A stretch of 64,000 nucleotides of DNA from Paractinoplanes tereljensis (GCF_016862435.1 NZ_BOMY01000012.1:62001-126000), one strand, 5' to 3'. Counted from the stretch's first letter, positions 34,384 through 43,513 are shown. A program made the numbers and translations. The notes: generated by a model from the letters alone, not told the origin.

Positions 34384-35129
34384 TTCTCGTCCCCGAACAG
34401 CAGGGCGCTGAGCTGGTCCTCCAACTCGTGGAAACGGGCGGTGCGCATCATCTCGGGGGTGCGCGGGCGGGGCAGGTCGATCTCCACCTGGGCGACGATC
34501 CGGCCCGGCCGGGCACTCATCACCGCGACCGTGTCGGCCAGGAAAACCGCCTCCGCGATCGAGTGGGTGACCAGCAGCGTGGTGGTGGCCCGCTCGGTCC
34601 AGATGCGCTGCAACTCCAGGTTGAGCCGCTGCCGGGTCATCTCGTCGAGGGCGCCGAACGGCTCGTCCAGCAGCAGGATGCGCGGCTCGACCACCAGCGC
34701 GCGGGCGATCGCCACCCGCTGCCGCATGCCGCCGGACAGCTGCGCCGGCCGGGCCTGCTCGAAGCCTTCGAGACCGACCAGCTTGATCAGCTCGGTGATC
34801 GTCTCGTTGCGCACCTTCACACCGCTGACCTCGAGCGGCAGCCGGATGTTGGCGGTCACCGACCGCCACGGCAGCAGCGCCGCGTCCTGGAACGCGATGC
34901 CCAGGTGGTGGTTGCGGCGGGTGGCCTCGGGTTCCTCGCCGTGCACGAACGCCTCGCCCGAGGTGGGCTTCTCCAGGTCGGCGAGGATGCGCAGGATCGT
35001 CGACTTGCCGCAGCCGGACGGGCCGAGCAGCGCGACGAACGCGCCCTCCGGGGTGTCCAGGTCGACGTGGTCGAGGGCGGTGACGGTGGACCGGCGGATC
35101 GTGAACTGCTTGGTGAGCTGCCGCAGCAC
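34380..35129 (-). CDS. ABC importer ATP-binding protein, NMT1/THI5-type system
   Basis: 249 residues from the GTG at 35129, preceded by GAGGAGGG. Walker [17 protein letters not shown]-loop [13 protein letters not shown], signature [15 protein letters not shown], Walker [13 protein letters not shown] and H-loop [13 protein letters not shown] are complete. The AALLPW sequence after the Q-loop is usual for nitrate/taurine/HMP-type importers. It starts 20 bases after the stop of the binding-protein gene. Confidence 0.95.
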   Translation of the reverse strand: MLRQLTKQFTIRRSTVTALDHVDLDTPEGAFVALLGPSGCGKSTILRILADLEKPTSGEAFVHGEEPEATRRNHHLGIAFQDAALLPWRSVTANIRLPLEVSGVKVRNETITELIKLVGLEGFEQARPAQLSGGMRQRVAIARALVVEPRILLLDEPFGALDEMTRQRLNLELQRIWTERATTTLLVTHSIAEAVFLADTVAVMSARPGRIVAQVEIDLPRPRTPEMMRTARFHELEDQLSALLFGDEK

Positions 35130-35149
35130 GATCCCCCGGCCCTCCTCGG

Positions 35150-36238
35150 TCAGGACGTTCCCTTCAGGGTCGGGTTCTCGGTGTAGATCTCGGTGAGAAC
35201 CGACATGTCGAACAGCTGCTCCTTGGTGATGGTCGTGCCGCCCAGGGCCAGCGTCTTGATCGTCTCCTCGATCAGTTCGTCGGTGATGGTGAACAGGCCG
35301 TTCTTCTTGGTGTCGTCGGTCGAGACCACGGTGTTCTGCGCGGTCGACTCGAGCACCTGCTCGGCCTCGTCCAGGCCCAGGTCCTTGCCGTACTTGGTGG
35401 CGGCCAGGTTGGCGCCCACCTTCGGGTCGGCGACCGAGTCGGTCCAGCCCTTGATGTCGCCGATGATCGCGGCCTTCAGCTTGTCGCGGTCGGAAGTCAG
35501 CGTGGACTTCTTCACCACGTAGACCTCGGAGACCATCGGGTAGCCGTGGTCGTTGAGCAGCATCACCGCGGTGTCGACGCCCTTGGTCTTGAGCAGGTTG
35601 GGCTCGTTGGTGAAGAACGAGAACCAGCCGTCGACCTCCTTGGACACCAGCGGCGACGGGTCGAACTGGGCCGGCACCTTGGTGACCTTGCTCGGGTCGA
35701 TGTTGTTGGCCTTGAGGAACGCGTTCCACACCGGCTCGTTGGTGGCCTGCACACCGATCTTCTTGCCGATCAGCTCGGCCGGCGAGTTGATCGGCGCCGA
35801 GGCCAGCGACATGATGCAGAACGGGTTCTTCTGGTACTGCGCGCCGACGATGACCAGCTCGGCGCCCTTCAGGACGGCCGCCGCGGTGATGTCCGGCGAG
35901 GAAATGCCCAGCAGCGCCTTGCCCGACGCGACCACCGCGTCCTGGCTGACGTTGGGACCGCCCGCCATCAGATTGACCGAGCTGAAACCGGCGGCCGTGT
36001 AGTAGCCCTTGGTGTCCGCGATGTAGGCGCCCGCGAACTCCACGTTCTTGACCCAGGAGAGCTGGTAGTTGAGGGCACCGAAGTCCTTCGTGCCACCGGA
36101 CGCCGACGACGACGGCGAGGAGGAGTCGTCGTCACCGCAGGCAGCCAGAACAGCAGCGCTGGCGCCGAAAAGCGCCAGGCCGGCGCCACCACGAAGCAGG
36201 GAACGCCGATTTATATATGAGGTCACGCTGAAGCTCAC
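35150..36238 (-). CDS. NMT1/THI5-type substrate-binding lipoprotein, Tat-type signal
   Basis: 362 residues from the GTG at 36238 (AGGGAAA upstream). The signal peptide has a twin-arginine start ([17 protein letters not shown]) and a lipobox LAACG, so it is probably exported folded and lipid-anchored. The mature part has [40 protein letters not shown] and [20 protein letters not shown], closest in style to ThiY/RibY-like binders of pyrimidine or flavin precursors. I looked for a TPP or FMN riboswitch upstream and saw none, so the ligand remains unassigned. Confidence 0.9.
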   Translation of the reverse strand: MSFSVTSYINRRSLLRGGAGLALFGASAAVLAACGDDDSSSPSSSASGGTKDFGALNYQLSWVKNVEFAGAYIADTKGYYTAAGFSSVNLMAGGPNVSQDAVVASGKALLGISSPDITAAAVLKGAELVIVGAQYQKNPFCIMSLASAPINSPAELIGKKIGVQATNEPVWNAFLKANNIDPSKVTKVPAQFDPSPLVSKEVDGWFSFFTNEPNLLKTKGVDTAVMLLNDHGYPMVSEVYVVKKSTLTSDRDKLKAAIIGDIKGWTDSVADPKVGANLAATKYGKDLGLDEAEQVLESTAQNTVVSTDDTKKNGLFTITDELIEETIKTLALGGTTITKEQLFDMSVLTEIYTENPTLKGTS

Positions 36239-36445
36239 TTTCCCTGGAGAGGGCACGACGCTAACCAGGGCGTGTTTCACCGGAGTTTCCACAAAAAGCC
36301 CAGCGTGTGGCGGCTTTATCGGCCAGGTTTCGGGAGAAGTTCGAAGATCGAAGACGCCACCGCAGCGGTACGGGCGGGGCCGGATTCGGGGTTGCCGAGA
36401 CCGCTTCTGGCCGGGGAGAATGCGCGCGCAGAAGGACTGTCGATC

Positions 36446-37240
36446 ATGGACGGACGGGTCACGATGGGCGACGTGAACGAGCTGGACACCAATGTGCCGC
36501 AGACTGCGCGCATCTGGAACTACTGGCTCGGCGGCAAGGACAACTTCGAGGTCGACCGCCAGGTCGGTGAGCAGATCAAGGCCGCCTTCCCGGACATCGA
36601 GAAAAACGCCCGCGCGTCCCGGGCGTTTCTGGTGCGCTCGGTCAGCTTCGCGGCCGGTGAGGTCGGCATCCGCCAGTTCCTCGACGTCGGCACCGGCCTG
36701 CCCACCGCCGACAACACCCACGAGGTGGCCCAGCGGCTCGCGCCCGACGCCAAGATCGTCTACGTCGACAACGACCCGCTCGTGCTCGTGCACGCCCGCG
36801 CCCTGCTGACCAGCAGCCCCGAGGGCGTCACGCAGTACGTCGACGCCGACGGCCGCGACTCGGCCAAGGTGCTGGCCGAGGCCGGCAAGACCCTCGACTT
36901 CGACCAGCCGATCGCGCTGATCATGTCGGGCATCCTGGGCCACATCACCGACGACGAGCAGGCCCTGACGATGGTCCGGGAATACGTCGCCGCGCTCGCG
37001 CCGGGCAGTTACTTCATCGCCCTCGACGGCTCGCACAGCATCGAGCACGGCGAAGCCGAGAAGATCTGGAACGAACAGGCCAACCCGCCCTACGTGCTGC
37101 GCGGCCACGCCGCGTTCGGCCAGTTCTTCGAGGGTCTCGAGCTGGTCGAGCCCGGCGTCACCTCGGCGCCGCTGTGGCGCCCCACCGACACCGACCCGCA
37201 GCGACTCGACGTCGTGGCCGGGGTGGCCCGCAAGCCGTAA
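36446..37240 (+). CDS. SAM-dependent methyltransferase, SAV2177/DUF574 family
   Basis: 264 residues from the ATG at 36446 with GAAGGA nine bases upstream; the frame is open further upstream but that part has no family similarity. Family features: PQTARIWNYWLGGKDNFEVD at the start, NARASRAFLVRSVSFAAGEV, FLDVGTGLPTADNTHEVAQR (SAM site), VYVDNDPLVLVHARALL, and GHITDDEQALTMVREYVAAL. This family is abundant in actinobacteria and its substrates are unknown. It is divergent from the ABC importer, with 207 bases between, in which I see no further feature. Confidence 0.9.
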   Translation: MDGRVTMGDVNELDTNVPQTARIWNYWLGGKDNFEVDRQVGEQIKAAFPDIEKNARASRAFLVRSVSFAAGEVGIRQFLDVGTGLPTADNTHEVAQRLAPDAKIVYVDNDPLVLVHARALLTSSPEGVTQYVDADGRDSAKVLAEAGKTLDFDQPIALIMSGILGHITDDEQALTMVREYVAALAPGSYFIALDGSHSIEHGEAEKIWNEQANPPYVLRGHAAFGQFFEGLELVEPGVTSAPLWRPTDTDPQRLDVVAGVARKP

Positions 37241-37243
37241 CGG

Positions 37244-37963
37244 TCAGCCGAGGCCGGCGATCATCAGCCCGACGGTGAAGTCGAACCGATCGTGGCCGTC
37301 GCCGGCCGTCAGTTCGGCGGCGTACCGCCTGGTCTGCGGGAAGGTGTCGGGCAGCGCGGCGAACCGGCTGCGCATCTCGGCCCGGTCGACCACCCAGCCG
37401 TCCTCGCCGTCGGCCCGGACGGCGTCGCGCATCGAGATCTCCAAGCAGTACGCGTTGACGTAGAGCCCCAGCGCGTCGGTGGCCCAGGCGGCGGCCTGGA
37501 CCGGCACGCCGCCGGCCAGCAGGATCGCGAACAACCCCTCGTTGACCCGCAGGGTGTCGAGGTTGGTCGGCACCATCGCCAGAGTGGCCCGAGTGATGCC
37601 CGGGAACCGCAGGTATTCGTCGCGCAGCTGAGCGCAGACGCCGGTGATCTGCTCCCGCCAGGCCCCGGGGTCGGGGGCGGGGAACTCGATCCGGGCGCAG
37701 AGCCGCCCGATGAGCAGCTCACCCAGGTCGTCCTTGTTGACCACGTGGGCGTAGAGCGACGCGGGGCCGGTCTCCAGGGCCGCGGCCAGCCGGCGCATCG
37801 TCAGGGCGTCGTAACCGTCCGCCGCCACCAGCTCGAACGCGGCGTCGACGATCGCGTCGACCGTGATCGGCTTCTTCGTCCCGCCGGACGGGCCGCGCCG
37901 CACGGTCGGCGCCGCGGGTTGCTGGTGACGTTCGTTACGTCGCTGCTGAGGGTTCCGAACCAT
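37244..37963 (-). CDS. TetR-family repressor of the adjacent MFS exporter
   Basis: 239 residues. After a basic N-terminal extension (PQQRRNERHQQ) the helix-turn-helix is at about 32-78 (ITVDAIVDAAFELVAADGYD, LTMRRLAAALETGPASLYAH). The C-terminal domain resembles TetR_C_11-like regulators. It ends 4 bases from the convergent methyltransferase stop and is divergent from the MFS exporter. Three GAAC-N3-GTTC sites in the shared spacer are the likely operators. Confidence 0.92.
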   Translation of the reverse strand: MVRNPQQRRNERHQQPAAPTVRRGPSGGTKKPITVDAIVDAAFELVAADGYDALTMRRLAAALETGPASLYAHVVNKDDLGELLIGRLCARIEFPAPDPGAWREQITGVCAQLRDEYLRFPGITRATLAMVPTNLDTLRVNEGLFAILLAGGVPVQAAAWATDALGLYVNAYCLEISMRDAVRADGEDGWVVDRAEMRSRFAALPDTFPQTRRYAAELTAGDGHDRFDFTVGLMIAGLG

Positions 37964-37985
37964 GCGACCACTTTACAACCAAGGG

Positions 37986-38038
37986 GAACAGCGTTCTATC
38001 GTGTAGGAACAGCGTTCGTATAGATGCGAACGCCGTTC
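37986..38038. promoter_or_regulatory. Three TetR operators at exact 21-bp spacing
   Basis: GAACAGCGTTC at 37986-37996, GAACAGCGTTC at 38007-38017 and GAACGCCGTTC at 38028-38038 each form a GAAC-N3-GTTC dyad. The repeats start exactly 21 bases apart, two helical turns, so three dimers would bind on one face of the DNA. The second and third sites also combine into a larger dyad (38004-38018 with 38027-38041). The array fills the 92-base spacer between the TetR and MFS start codons and ends just before the MFS ribosome binding site (GGAAGGA, 38043-38049). Confidence 0.8.
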
Positions 38039-38055
38039 CTACGGAAGGACCGCAG

Positions 38056-39483
38056 ATGACGGTCTCCACCCCACCCCGCTCGTTGCGGGACGCCTGGGTC
38101 GCCCTGGCCGGGCTGTGCGCGGTGTTCCTGTTCGAGATGCTGGACAACTCGATCCTGAACGTCGCACTGCCCACCATCGGCCGCGAACTGCACGCCTCGA
38201 CGGTCACCCTGCAGTGGGCTACCGGCGCGTACGCCGTGGTGTTCGGTGGGTTGATGTTGGGCTTCGGCGCGATCGCCGACCGGTTCGGCCGCCGCCGGAT
38301 CATGCTCATCGGCCTGGTCCTGCTGGGCGTGGCCAGCCTGGCCACCGCGTTCGTCACGACCGCGGAGCAACTGATCGCGGTCCGGGCGCTGATGGGCGTC
38401 GCGGCCGCGATGACCACGCCCGGTTCGGCGGCACTGGCGTTCCGGCTCTTCGAGGACGACACCCTGCGGGTACGGGCGATGACCCTGATCTCGACCGTGG
38501 GCCTGATCGGGCTCGCGATCGGCCCGACCACCGGCGGCTTCGTGCTCGCGATCGCGCCGTGGCAGGTCCTGCTGCTGGTCAACGTGCCGATCGCTGCCTT
38601 CGCACTGATCGCCGTGGGCACCGGCATCGCCGCCGACGAGCCCGCCGACCTGCACCGCGACCCGGTCGACGTGCTCGGCGCGGCGCTCGGCACCGCGACG
38701 ATCGTGCTCGCCCTTGTCGCACCGACCCTGTTCGTGAACGAGGGCACCGGTTCGTGGGCGCCCTGGGCGGCCACCGCGGCCGCCGTCGCGGGCGCGATTC
38801 TCTTCGTGCTCCGCGAGCGGACAGCGCGCTACCCGCTGCTCGACCTCAACCTGGTCGCGCAGCCCCTGGTCTCGGCCGGTCTGGCCTACAAGGCCGCGGC
38901 CGGCCTGGCCACCGCCGGCCTCGGTTACCTGGTGACGCTGCAACTGCAGCTGGACTGGGGCTGGTCCCCCGCCCTCGCCGCGATCGGCATGCTGCCGCAG
39001 GTCATCGTCCTGGTCGCCGGGGGCGCGTTCGTCAATCCGTTCGTGCAGCGGGTCGGCCTCGACCGGGCCGCCTGGCTCAGCGCCGCCGCGGTCGTGACCG
39101 GGCTCGCCATCTACGGCCTGCTGGGCAGCTACGGCTACGGGTGGGTGGCCCTCGCCCTGGTGATCGAGGCGGCCGGGATGCGGGTGGTCGGCGTGGTCGC
39201 CGTGGTCAACGTGCTCCGCGGCCTGCCCGCGAACCGCACCACGATCGGCGCGGCGCTCACCGACACCGCCACCGAGGTCGCCTCCGGCATCGGCCTGGCC
39301 GTCACCGGCACCATCCTGGCGGCGATGTTCGCCGGCACCATCGCGACGTCGGACTGGACCACCCAGCAGACCGCCCAGTTCGAAGACGCGACCCGGATCT
39401 CCGGCCTGGTGCTCACCGTGGTGGCGGCCGCGCTCGTCGGCTGGGCGACCCTCCGCACCCGGAACGCCGCCGAAGACCAGTGA
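38056..39483 (+). CDS. MFS drug exporter, DHA2 (14-helix) family
   Basis: 475 residues. Motif A IADRFGRRRIMLIGLVLLG after the second helix, motif C-like GLIGLAIGPTTGGFVLAIAP, and LFEMLDNSILNVALPTIGRE near the N-terminus are those of QacA/EmrB-type proton-driven exporters. Fourteen hydrophobic segments fit the sequence. Controlled by the divergent TetR protein through the three-site operator. Substrates unknown, probably cationic or lipophilic drugs. Confidence 0.93.
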   Translation: MTVSTPPRSLRDAWVALAGLCAVFLFEMLDNSILNVALPTIGRELHASTVTLQWATGAYAVVFGGLMLGFGAIADRFGRRRIMLIGLVLLGVASLATAFVTTAEQLIAVRALMGVAAAMTTPGSAALAFRLFEDDTLRVRAMTLISTVGLIGLAIGPTTGGFVLAIAPWQVLLLVNVPIAAFALIAVGTGIAADEPADLHRDPVDVLGAALGTATIVLALVAPTLFVNEGTGSWAPWAATAAAVAGAILFVLRERTARYPLLDLNLVAQPLVSAGLAYKAAAGLATAGLGYLVTLQLQLDWGWSPALAAIGMLPQVIVLVAGGAFVNPFVQRVGLDRAAWLSAAAVVTGLAIYGLLGSYGYGWVALALVIEAAGMRVVGVVAVVNVLRGLPANRTTIGAALTDTATEVASGIGLAVTGTILAAMFAGTIATSDWTTQQTAQFEDATRISGLVLTVVAAALVGWATLRTRNAAEDQ

Positions 39484-39557
39484 TCAACCTCCGCACACCC
39501 CTTACCAGTGACGGCGGTCACGAGTAGATTCGCCACCAGGTAGATCGATAACTCTGG

Positions 39558-41684
39558 ATGGTCGACATGGTGGATCAGTTCAGAATCGTGACCGACCCGG
39601 TGGCCGACTCGATCGCGATCTCCGCGATCTTCGCGGCGCTGCCCCTACTCACCCTGTTCGTGCTGCTGGGGGCCCTGCGGATGCGGGCCTGGCTGGCCGG
39701 GGTCATCTCGCTCGCGGTGGCCCTCGCGGTGGCGATCGTGGTCTACGCGATGCCGGTCGGGCAGGCACTGCTGTCGGCCACCGAGGGCGCGGCGTTCGGG
39801 TTCTTCCCGATCCTGTGGATCGTGCTCAACGCCATCTGGGTCTACAACCTGACCGTGGTGAGCGGCCACTTCGACGTGCTGCGCCGGTCGATGGCCCGGG
39901 TGAGCCCCGACATGCGGATCCAGGCGATCATCGTGGCGTTCTGCTTCGGCGCGCTGCTCGAGGCGCTGGCCGGTTTCGGCACCCCGGTCGCGGTCACCGT
40001 GGTGATGCTGATGGCCCTCGGCTTCCCGCCGATCCGGGCGGCCGCCGTGGCGCTGATCGCCAACACCGCGCCGGTCGCCTTCGGCGCGCTGGCCACCCCG
40101 ATCACCACGCTCGGCACGGTCACCTCCGGCGCCGTCGACGACCCGCGGCTGAACGCCGACACGCTCGGCGCCATGGTCGGCCGCCAGACCCCCTTCCTGG
40201 CCCTGATCGTCCCGCTGATCCTGGTCGCGGTGATCGACGGCCGGCGCGGCATCCGGCAGACCTGGCCGGCCGCCACGGTGGCCGGCGTGGTCTTCGCGAT
40301 CGCCCAGTTCCTGGCCTCCAACTACGTCTCGGTCCCGCTGACCGACATCATCGCGTCGCTGGCCGCCGCAGCCGCCGTAGTGCTCCTCCTGCGCATCTGG
40401 CAGCCCGCCGAGACCCCACCCCTGCACGCCGGCGAGGGCGAACTGGTAACCGCCGGAACCCGCCGCCGCCTCACCGGCCGAGGAGGCGCGGACCTGGGCG
40501 AGCCGGATACCGGCCGGGGCGGCGCCGACAGTGACGGCAACACCCTCACCGGACGCGGCGGGGCCGACCTGGGCGATGACGACCCCGATACCGGCCGAGG
40601 TGGCGCCGACGGCGACGGTGACGACCTCACCGGCAACACCCTTACCGGGCGCGGCGGCGCTGACCTCGGCGAGCCGGACACCGGGCGTGGCGGCGCGGAC
40701 CTGGGCGAACCCAGCACCGAGCCCGGTGGCGACGACCCGGACACCGGCCGGGGCGGCGCCGACGGCGAGGGCGACACCCTCACCGGACGCGGCGGCTCGG
40801 ACCTGGGTGACCCCGACACCGGGCGCGGCGGCGCCGACGCGCAGGCGGGGCGGCATCGGGTCGATGACGACGCAACGGCCGGGGCGCCGCGGAGCGGCGG
40901 GAACGCGTACGCCGCAAGGCAGGACGATCAGCGTGACTCGCCCGCCGAGATCGCCCGCGCCTACGCCCCGTATTTGATCATCATTGCGATCTTCTCGATT
41001 GCCAGCCTCGGGCCGATCAAGGCCGCCCTCGCCAAGGAGCCCTGGACGGTCGTCTTCGCCTGGCCGGGCCTGCACGTGACGGGAGCGAGCGGGAAGCCGC
41101 TGTCGTCGGTCAACTTCACCTTCGGCTGGCTTCCGGCGGCCGGAACGCTGATGATCCTCGCCGGCATCCTGACCGCCATCGTGCTGCGAGTCAGCGTCGG
41201 CTCGGCGGTGCGGGCCTACCGGGACACCTATTGGACCCTCCGGCACGCGATCGTCACGGTGATGGCGGTGCTGGCCCTCGCCTACGTGATGAACCAGTCC
41301 GGGCAGACCAACACGCTCGGCGAGTTCCTCGCGGCGGCCGGCGGCTTCTTCGTCTTCCTGTCGTCGATTCTCGGCTGGATCGGGGTCGCCGTGACCGGGT
41401 CGGACACCTCGGCGAACGCGCTGTTCGGCGCCCTGCAGGTGCAGACCGCGACGAAGGCCGGCCTGGACCCGGTGCTGCTGGCCGCGGCCAACTCCTCGGG
41501 CGGCGTACTCGGCAAGATGATCAGCCCGCAGAACCTGGCGATCGCCGCGGCGGCCGTCGGCATGTCCGGCAAGGAGGGTGACATCTTCCGCCGGGTGGTC
41601 GGCTGGAGCCTGGTGCTGCTGCTGGTCATGTGCGTGCTGGTGACGCTGCAGGGCACCCCGGTTCTGGACTGGATGGTGCCGTGA
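39558..41684 (+). CDS. L-lactate permease family transporter with repeat-filled loop
   Basis: 708 residues (ATG 39558; ATG 39567 has the better-spaced GGATGG site). LctP-family hallmarks are present on both sides of the insert: EGAAFGFFPILWIVLNAIWV, FGALLEALAGFGTPVAVT, LAYVMNQSGQTNTLGEFLAA, GVAVTGSDTSANALFGALQV, LAAANSSGGVLGKMISPQNL. It should import lactate or glycolate with protons. Family members have about 530-560 residues; the excess is a hydrophilic block at about residues 300-450 with nine copies of TGRGG[AS]D, in the central cytoplasmic loop. Confidence 0.93.
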   Translation: MVDMVDQFRIVTDPVADSIAISAIFAALPLLTLFVLLGALRMRAWLAGVISLAVALAVAIVVYAMPVGQALLSATEGAAFGFFPILWIVLNAIWVYNLTVVSGHFDVLRRSMARVSPDMRIQAIIVAFCFGALLEALAGFGTPVAVTVVMLMALGFPPIRAAAVALIANTAPVAFGALATPITTLGTVTSGAVDDPRLNADTLGAMVGRQTPFLALIVPLILVAVIDGRRGIRQTWPAATVAGVVFAIAQFLASNYVSVPLTDIIASLAAAAAVVLLLRIWQPAETPPLHAGEGELVTAGTRRRLTGRGGADLGEPDTGRGGADSDGNTLTGRGGADLGDDDPDTGRGGADGDGDDLTGNTLTGRGGADLGEPDTGRGGADLGEPSTEPGGDDPDTGRGGADGEGDTLTGRGGSDLGDPDTGRGGADAQAGRHRVDDDATAGAPRSGGNAYAARQDDQRDSPAEIARAYAPYLIIIAIFSIASLGPIKAALAKEPWTVVFAWPGLHVTGASGKPLSSVNFTFGWLPAAGTLMILAGILTAIVLRVSVGSAVRAYRDTYWTLRHAIVTVMAVLALAYVMNQSGQTNTLGEFLAAAGGFFVFLSSILGWIGVAVTGSDTSANALFGALQVQTATKAGLDPVLLAAANSSGGVLGKMISPQNLAIAAAAVGMSGKEGDIFRRVVGWSLVLLLVMCVLVTLQGTPVLDWMVP
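40473..40838 (+). repeat. Nine imperfect coding repeats (TGRGG[AS]D units) inside the lactate permease gene
   Basis: Nine units beginning ACC GGN CGN GGN GGC lie between 40473 and 40838, with variable spacers (LGEPD, SDGNTL, LGDDDPD, GDGDDLTGNTL, GEGDTL). The third positions of codons vary between copies, so the repeats are selected or old at the protein level and not a recent DNA slippage array. Acidic Asp/Glu spacers alternate with the Arg-Gly core. Confidence 0.9.
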
Positions 41685-41770
41685 CCCCGACCAGGGAGAT
41701 CATCACCTGGCGGAAGCGAGCCGACGACACTCGGGTGGCAGCGCTGCGCGCGGCTCAGGAGACCCGGTAA
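41681..41770 (+). CDS. Possible 29-residue protein overlapping the lactate permease stop
   Basis: A GTG at 41681 overlaps the permease TGA (GTGA) and opens a frame of 29 codons to the TAA at 41768, reading VTPTREIITWRKRADDTRVA and ending AAQETR. It is basic and probably one amphipathic helix. The overlap is of the type used for translational coupling throughout this window. It could be a small regulatory subunit of the permease or chance. Confidence 0.4.
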   Translation: MTPTREIITWRKRADDTRVAALRAAQETR

Positions 41771-41883
41771 CGGCATTGATTGACATCGGTCAATCTCAAT
41801 GCAAGGGTACGGGCACCCCAGGTGTCAGCGTGTCGCCGACCCGTCACGCGCCCACACCCCCGAAAGAGCAGAAGGGACCCTTC

Positions 41884-42735
41884 ATGCGCCTACGACGGGC
41901 AATCGCACTCGGTGCCGCCACGATCGCGGCCGCCACCGGCATCCTCGCCGGCCCGGCCGCCGCCGCTCAGGCCGCCGCCCCGACCACGGCTCTCGCCGCC
42001 GTCACCCTGGCCAACACCATCAAGCTGAGCAACTGCTCGGCCGCGCTGGTGCGTTTCCCCAGTTCGGTCTCGAGCGACCGGGCGATGATGCTGACCAACG
42101 GGCACTGCTACGAGGGCGGCATGCCGGGCGCCGGCGTGGTGATCCAGAACCGGACCAGCACCCGCAGCGGCTCACTGCTGAACTCGAGCGGCACCGCGCT
42201 CGGCACGGTCCGGGCCGACCGCGTCCTCTACGCGACGATGACCGGCACCGACGTCACGCTCTACCGCCTCACCTCCACCTTCGCGACGCTGAGCAGCAAC
42301 TACGGTGCGACCGCGCTGACCATCTCGAGCAGCCACCCGGTCGCCGGTTCGAGCATCACGATCCCGTCCAGCTACTGGAAGCAGATCTGGAACTGCAAGA
42401 TCGACAGCTTCGTGAGCACGCTGCGGGAGGGCGTTTGGACCTGGAAGGACTCGATCCGGTACGACGTCAACTGCGACACGATCCACGGCACCTCGGGTTC
42501 GCCGCTGGTGGACGCGACAAGCGGCCAGATCGTCGGCATCAACAACACCGGTAACGACGACGGCGCGATGTGCACCCTGAACAATCCGTGCGAGGTGGAC
42601 GCGAACGGCACCACGCACGCATACCAGGGACAGAGCTATGGCGAGCAGACGTACTGGTTCACGACCTGCCTCAATGCCAGCCGCACTATCGATTTGACCG
42701 TGTCGGGCTGCCTGCTGACCAAACCGACAAGCTGA
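41884..42735 (+). CDS. Secreted trypsin-like serine protease
   Basis: 283 residues from the ATG at 41884 (AAGGGA upstream). Signal peptide of about 30 residues ending GPAAAAQA. The chymotrypsin-like triad is visible: His74 in MLTNGHCYEGG, Asp in TGTDVTLYRL, Ser204 in DTIHGTSGSPLVD. Six cysteines suggest disulfides. There is no long propeptide such as streptogrisins have. It acts outside the cell; substrates unknown. A strong hairpin terminator follows. Confidence 0.9.
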   Translation: MRLRRAIALGAATIAAATGILAGPAAAAQAAAPTTALAAVTLANTIKLSNCSAALVRFPSSVSSDRAMMLTNGHCYEGGMPGAGVVIQNRTSTRSGSLLNSSGTALGTVRADRVLYATMTGTDVTLYRLTSTFATLSSNYGATALTISSSHPVAGSSITIPSSYWKQIWNCKIDSFVSTLREGVWTWKDSIRYDVNCDTIHGTSGSPLVDATSGQIVGINNTGNDDGAMCTLNNPCEVDANGTTHAYQGQSYGEQTYWFTTCLNASRTIDLTVSGCLLTKPTS

Positions 42736-42761
42736 CTCGTCCGAACGGACTAATCGATGCA

Positions 42762-42796
42762 GGTCCGGCGGGCTATTCCCGCCGGACCGCATTTTT
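42762..42796 (+). terminator. Rho-independent terminator after the serine protease
   Basis: GGTCCGGCGGG (42762-42772), loop CTATT, CCCGCCGGACC (42778-42788), then GCATTTTT. Eleven perfect pairs followed by a T-run. Confidence 0.85.
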
Positions 42797-42917
42797 AATC
42801 ATCAAATAGCCCCTCGATCAATTCACCTATTCGGGTGTGCGTTTTAAAGCGGACAAATGCCGTGATTTTCCTATGATCTTCACATCGGCATTACCCCGGA
42901 TACGAAGAGGTGAAGCG

Positions 42918-43352
42918 ATGAATAAAGTTGCCCGCATGATCGTGATGTCCGGAATGGCCGCTGCGGCCGCAGTGGCATTCAGCGCCGGCCCGGCCGCCGC
43001 CGCATCGGACACGGCGGCGCCCGCCGCGCCCAAGTCCACGACCAAGGTCGCGGACAAGCCCGCACCGTTCGGCACCCGGATCGCCGGCTACTACCGCAGC
43101 CCGATCGCCTGCAACCGGGCCGGCCGCGTCGGCGAGTGGCGTAACCAGTGGGACAACTACCGCTGCTACCCCGTGCGGTTCGGCTTCAAGCGCGGTTACT
43201 GGGCGCTGCAGGTGAGCTGGAACCACGGCGGCTTCCCTGGTCACCACGGCCCGATCGGGTTCCCCGGCCACCCGGGCCCCGGCTTCCCGGGCCACCACGG
43301 CCCGCAGCCGCACTTCCCGCCGCACCACCCGAACTTCACGGTCAAGAAGTAA
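42918..43352 (+). CDS. Small secreted protein with His/Gly/Pro-rich tail
   Basis: 144 residues from the ATG at 42918, well placed after GAGGTGAAGCG. A signal peptide (about 1-30, ending GPAAAAS) is followed by an Ala/Pro/Lys stretch, a central part with two cysteines (SPIACNRAGRVGEWRNQWDN, YRCYPVRFG), and a tail of repeated GFPGHHGP-like units with about eleven histidines (HHGPIGFPGHPGP, FPPHHPNF). The tail could bind metal ions such as Zn, Cu or Ni. No known domain; a terminator follows. Confidence 0.75.
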   Translation: MNKVARMIVMSGMAAAAAVAFSAGPAAAASDTAAPAAPKSTTKVADKPAPFGTRIAGYYRSPIACNRAGRVGEWRNQWDNYRCYPVRFGFKRGYWALQVSWNHGGFPGHHGPIGFPGHPGPGFPGHHGPQPHFPPHHPNFTVKK

Positions 43353-43380
43353 TCCCGACCCAGAAGAGCAGTTAACGGCC

Positions 43381-43412
43381 GAGGGCCGCACCCGGAAACG
43401 GGTGCGGCCCTC
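43381..43412 (+). terminator. Hairpin terminator after the His-rich secreted protein
   Basis: GAGGGCCGCACCCG (43381-43394), loop GAAA, CGGGTGCGGCCCTC (43399-43412). Fourteen perfect pairs with a stable tetraloop; no clear T-run follows, as is common in actinobacteria. Confidence 0.8.
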
Positions 43413-43499
43413 GCCGCATTTCCGGCCTAATTCGCAGAGTCACAGGAAATTCCCAGGAAATATTCCGCATATTGACAGTGCTCATTCTCAACCGCAAAA

Positions 43500-43513
43500 T
43501 GGGAGCGCTCCCA
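43500..43513. promoter_or_regulatory. CebR-type LacI operator upstream of the arabinofuranosidase gene
   Basis: TGGGAGCGCTCCCA is a perfect 14-bp palindrome 33 bases before the ATG at 43546. It is identical to the box bound by the cello-oligosaccharide repressor CebR of Streptomyces (established knowledge) and to the second copy in this window at 49969-49982. No LacI gene lies in the window, so the repressor must be encoded elsewhere. Confidence 0.85.

Noticed and set aside
36239..36445. TPP or FMN riboswitch upstream of the NMT1/THI5-type importer
   Set aside because: Neither the CUGAGA / ACCUGAUCUGG words of TPP switches nor the FMN core sequences are present on either strand.
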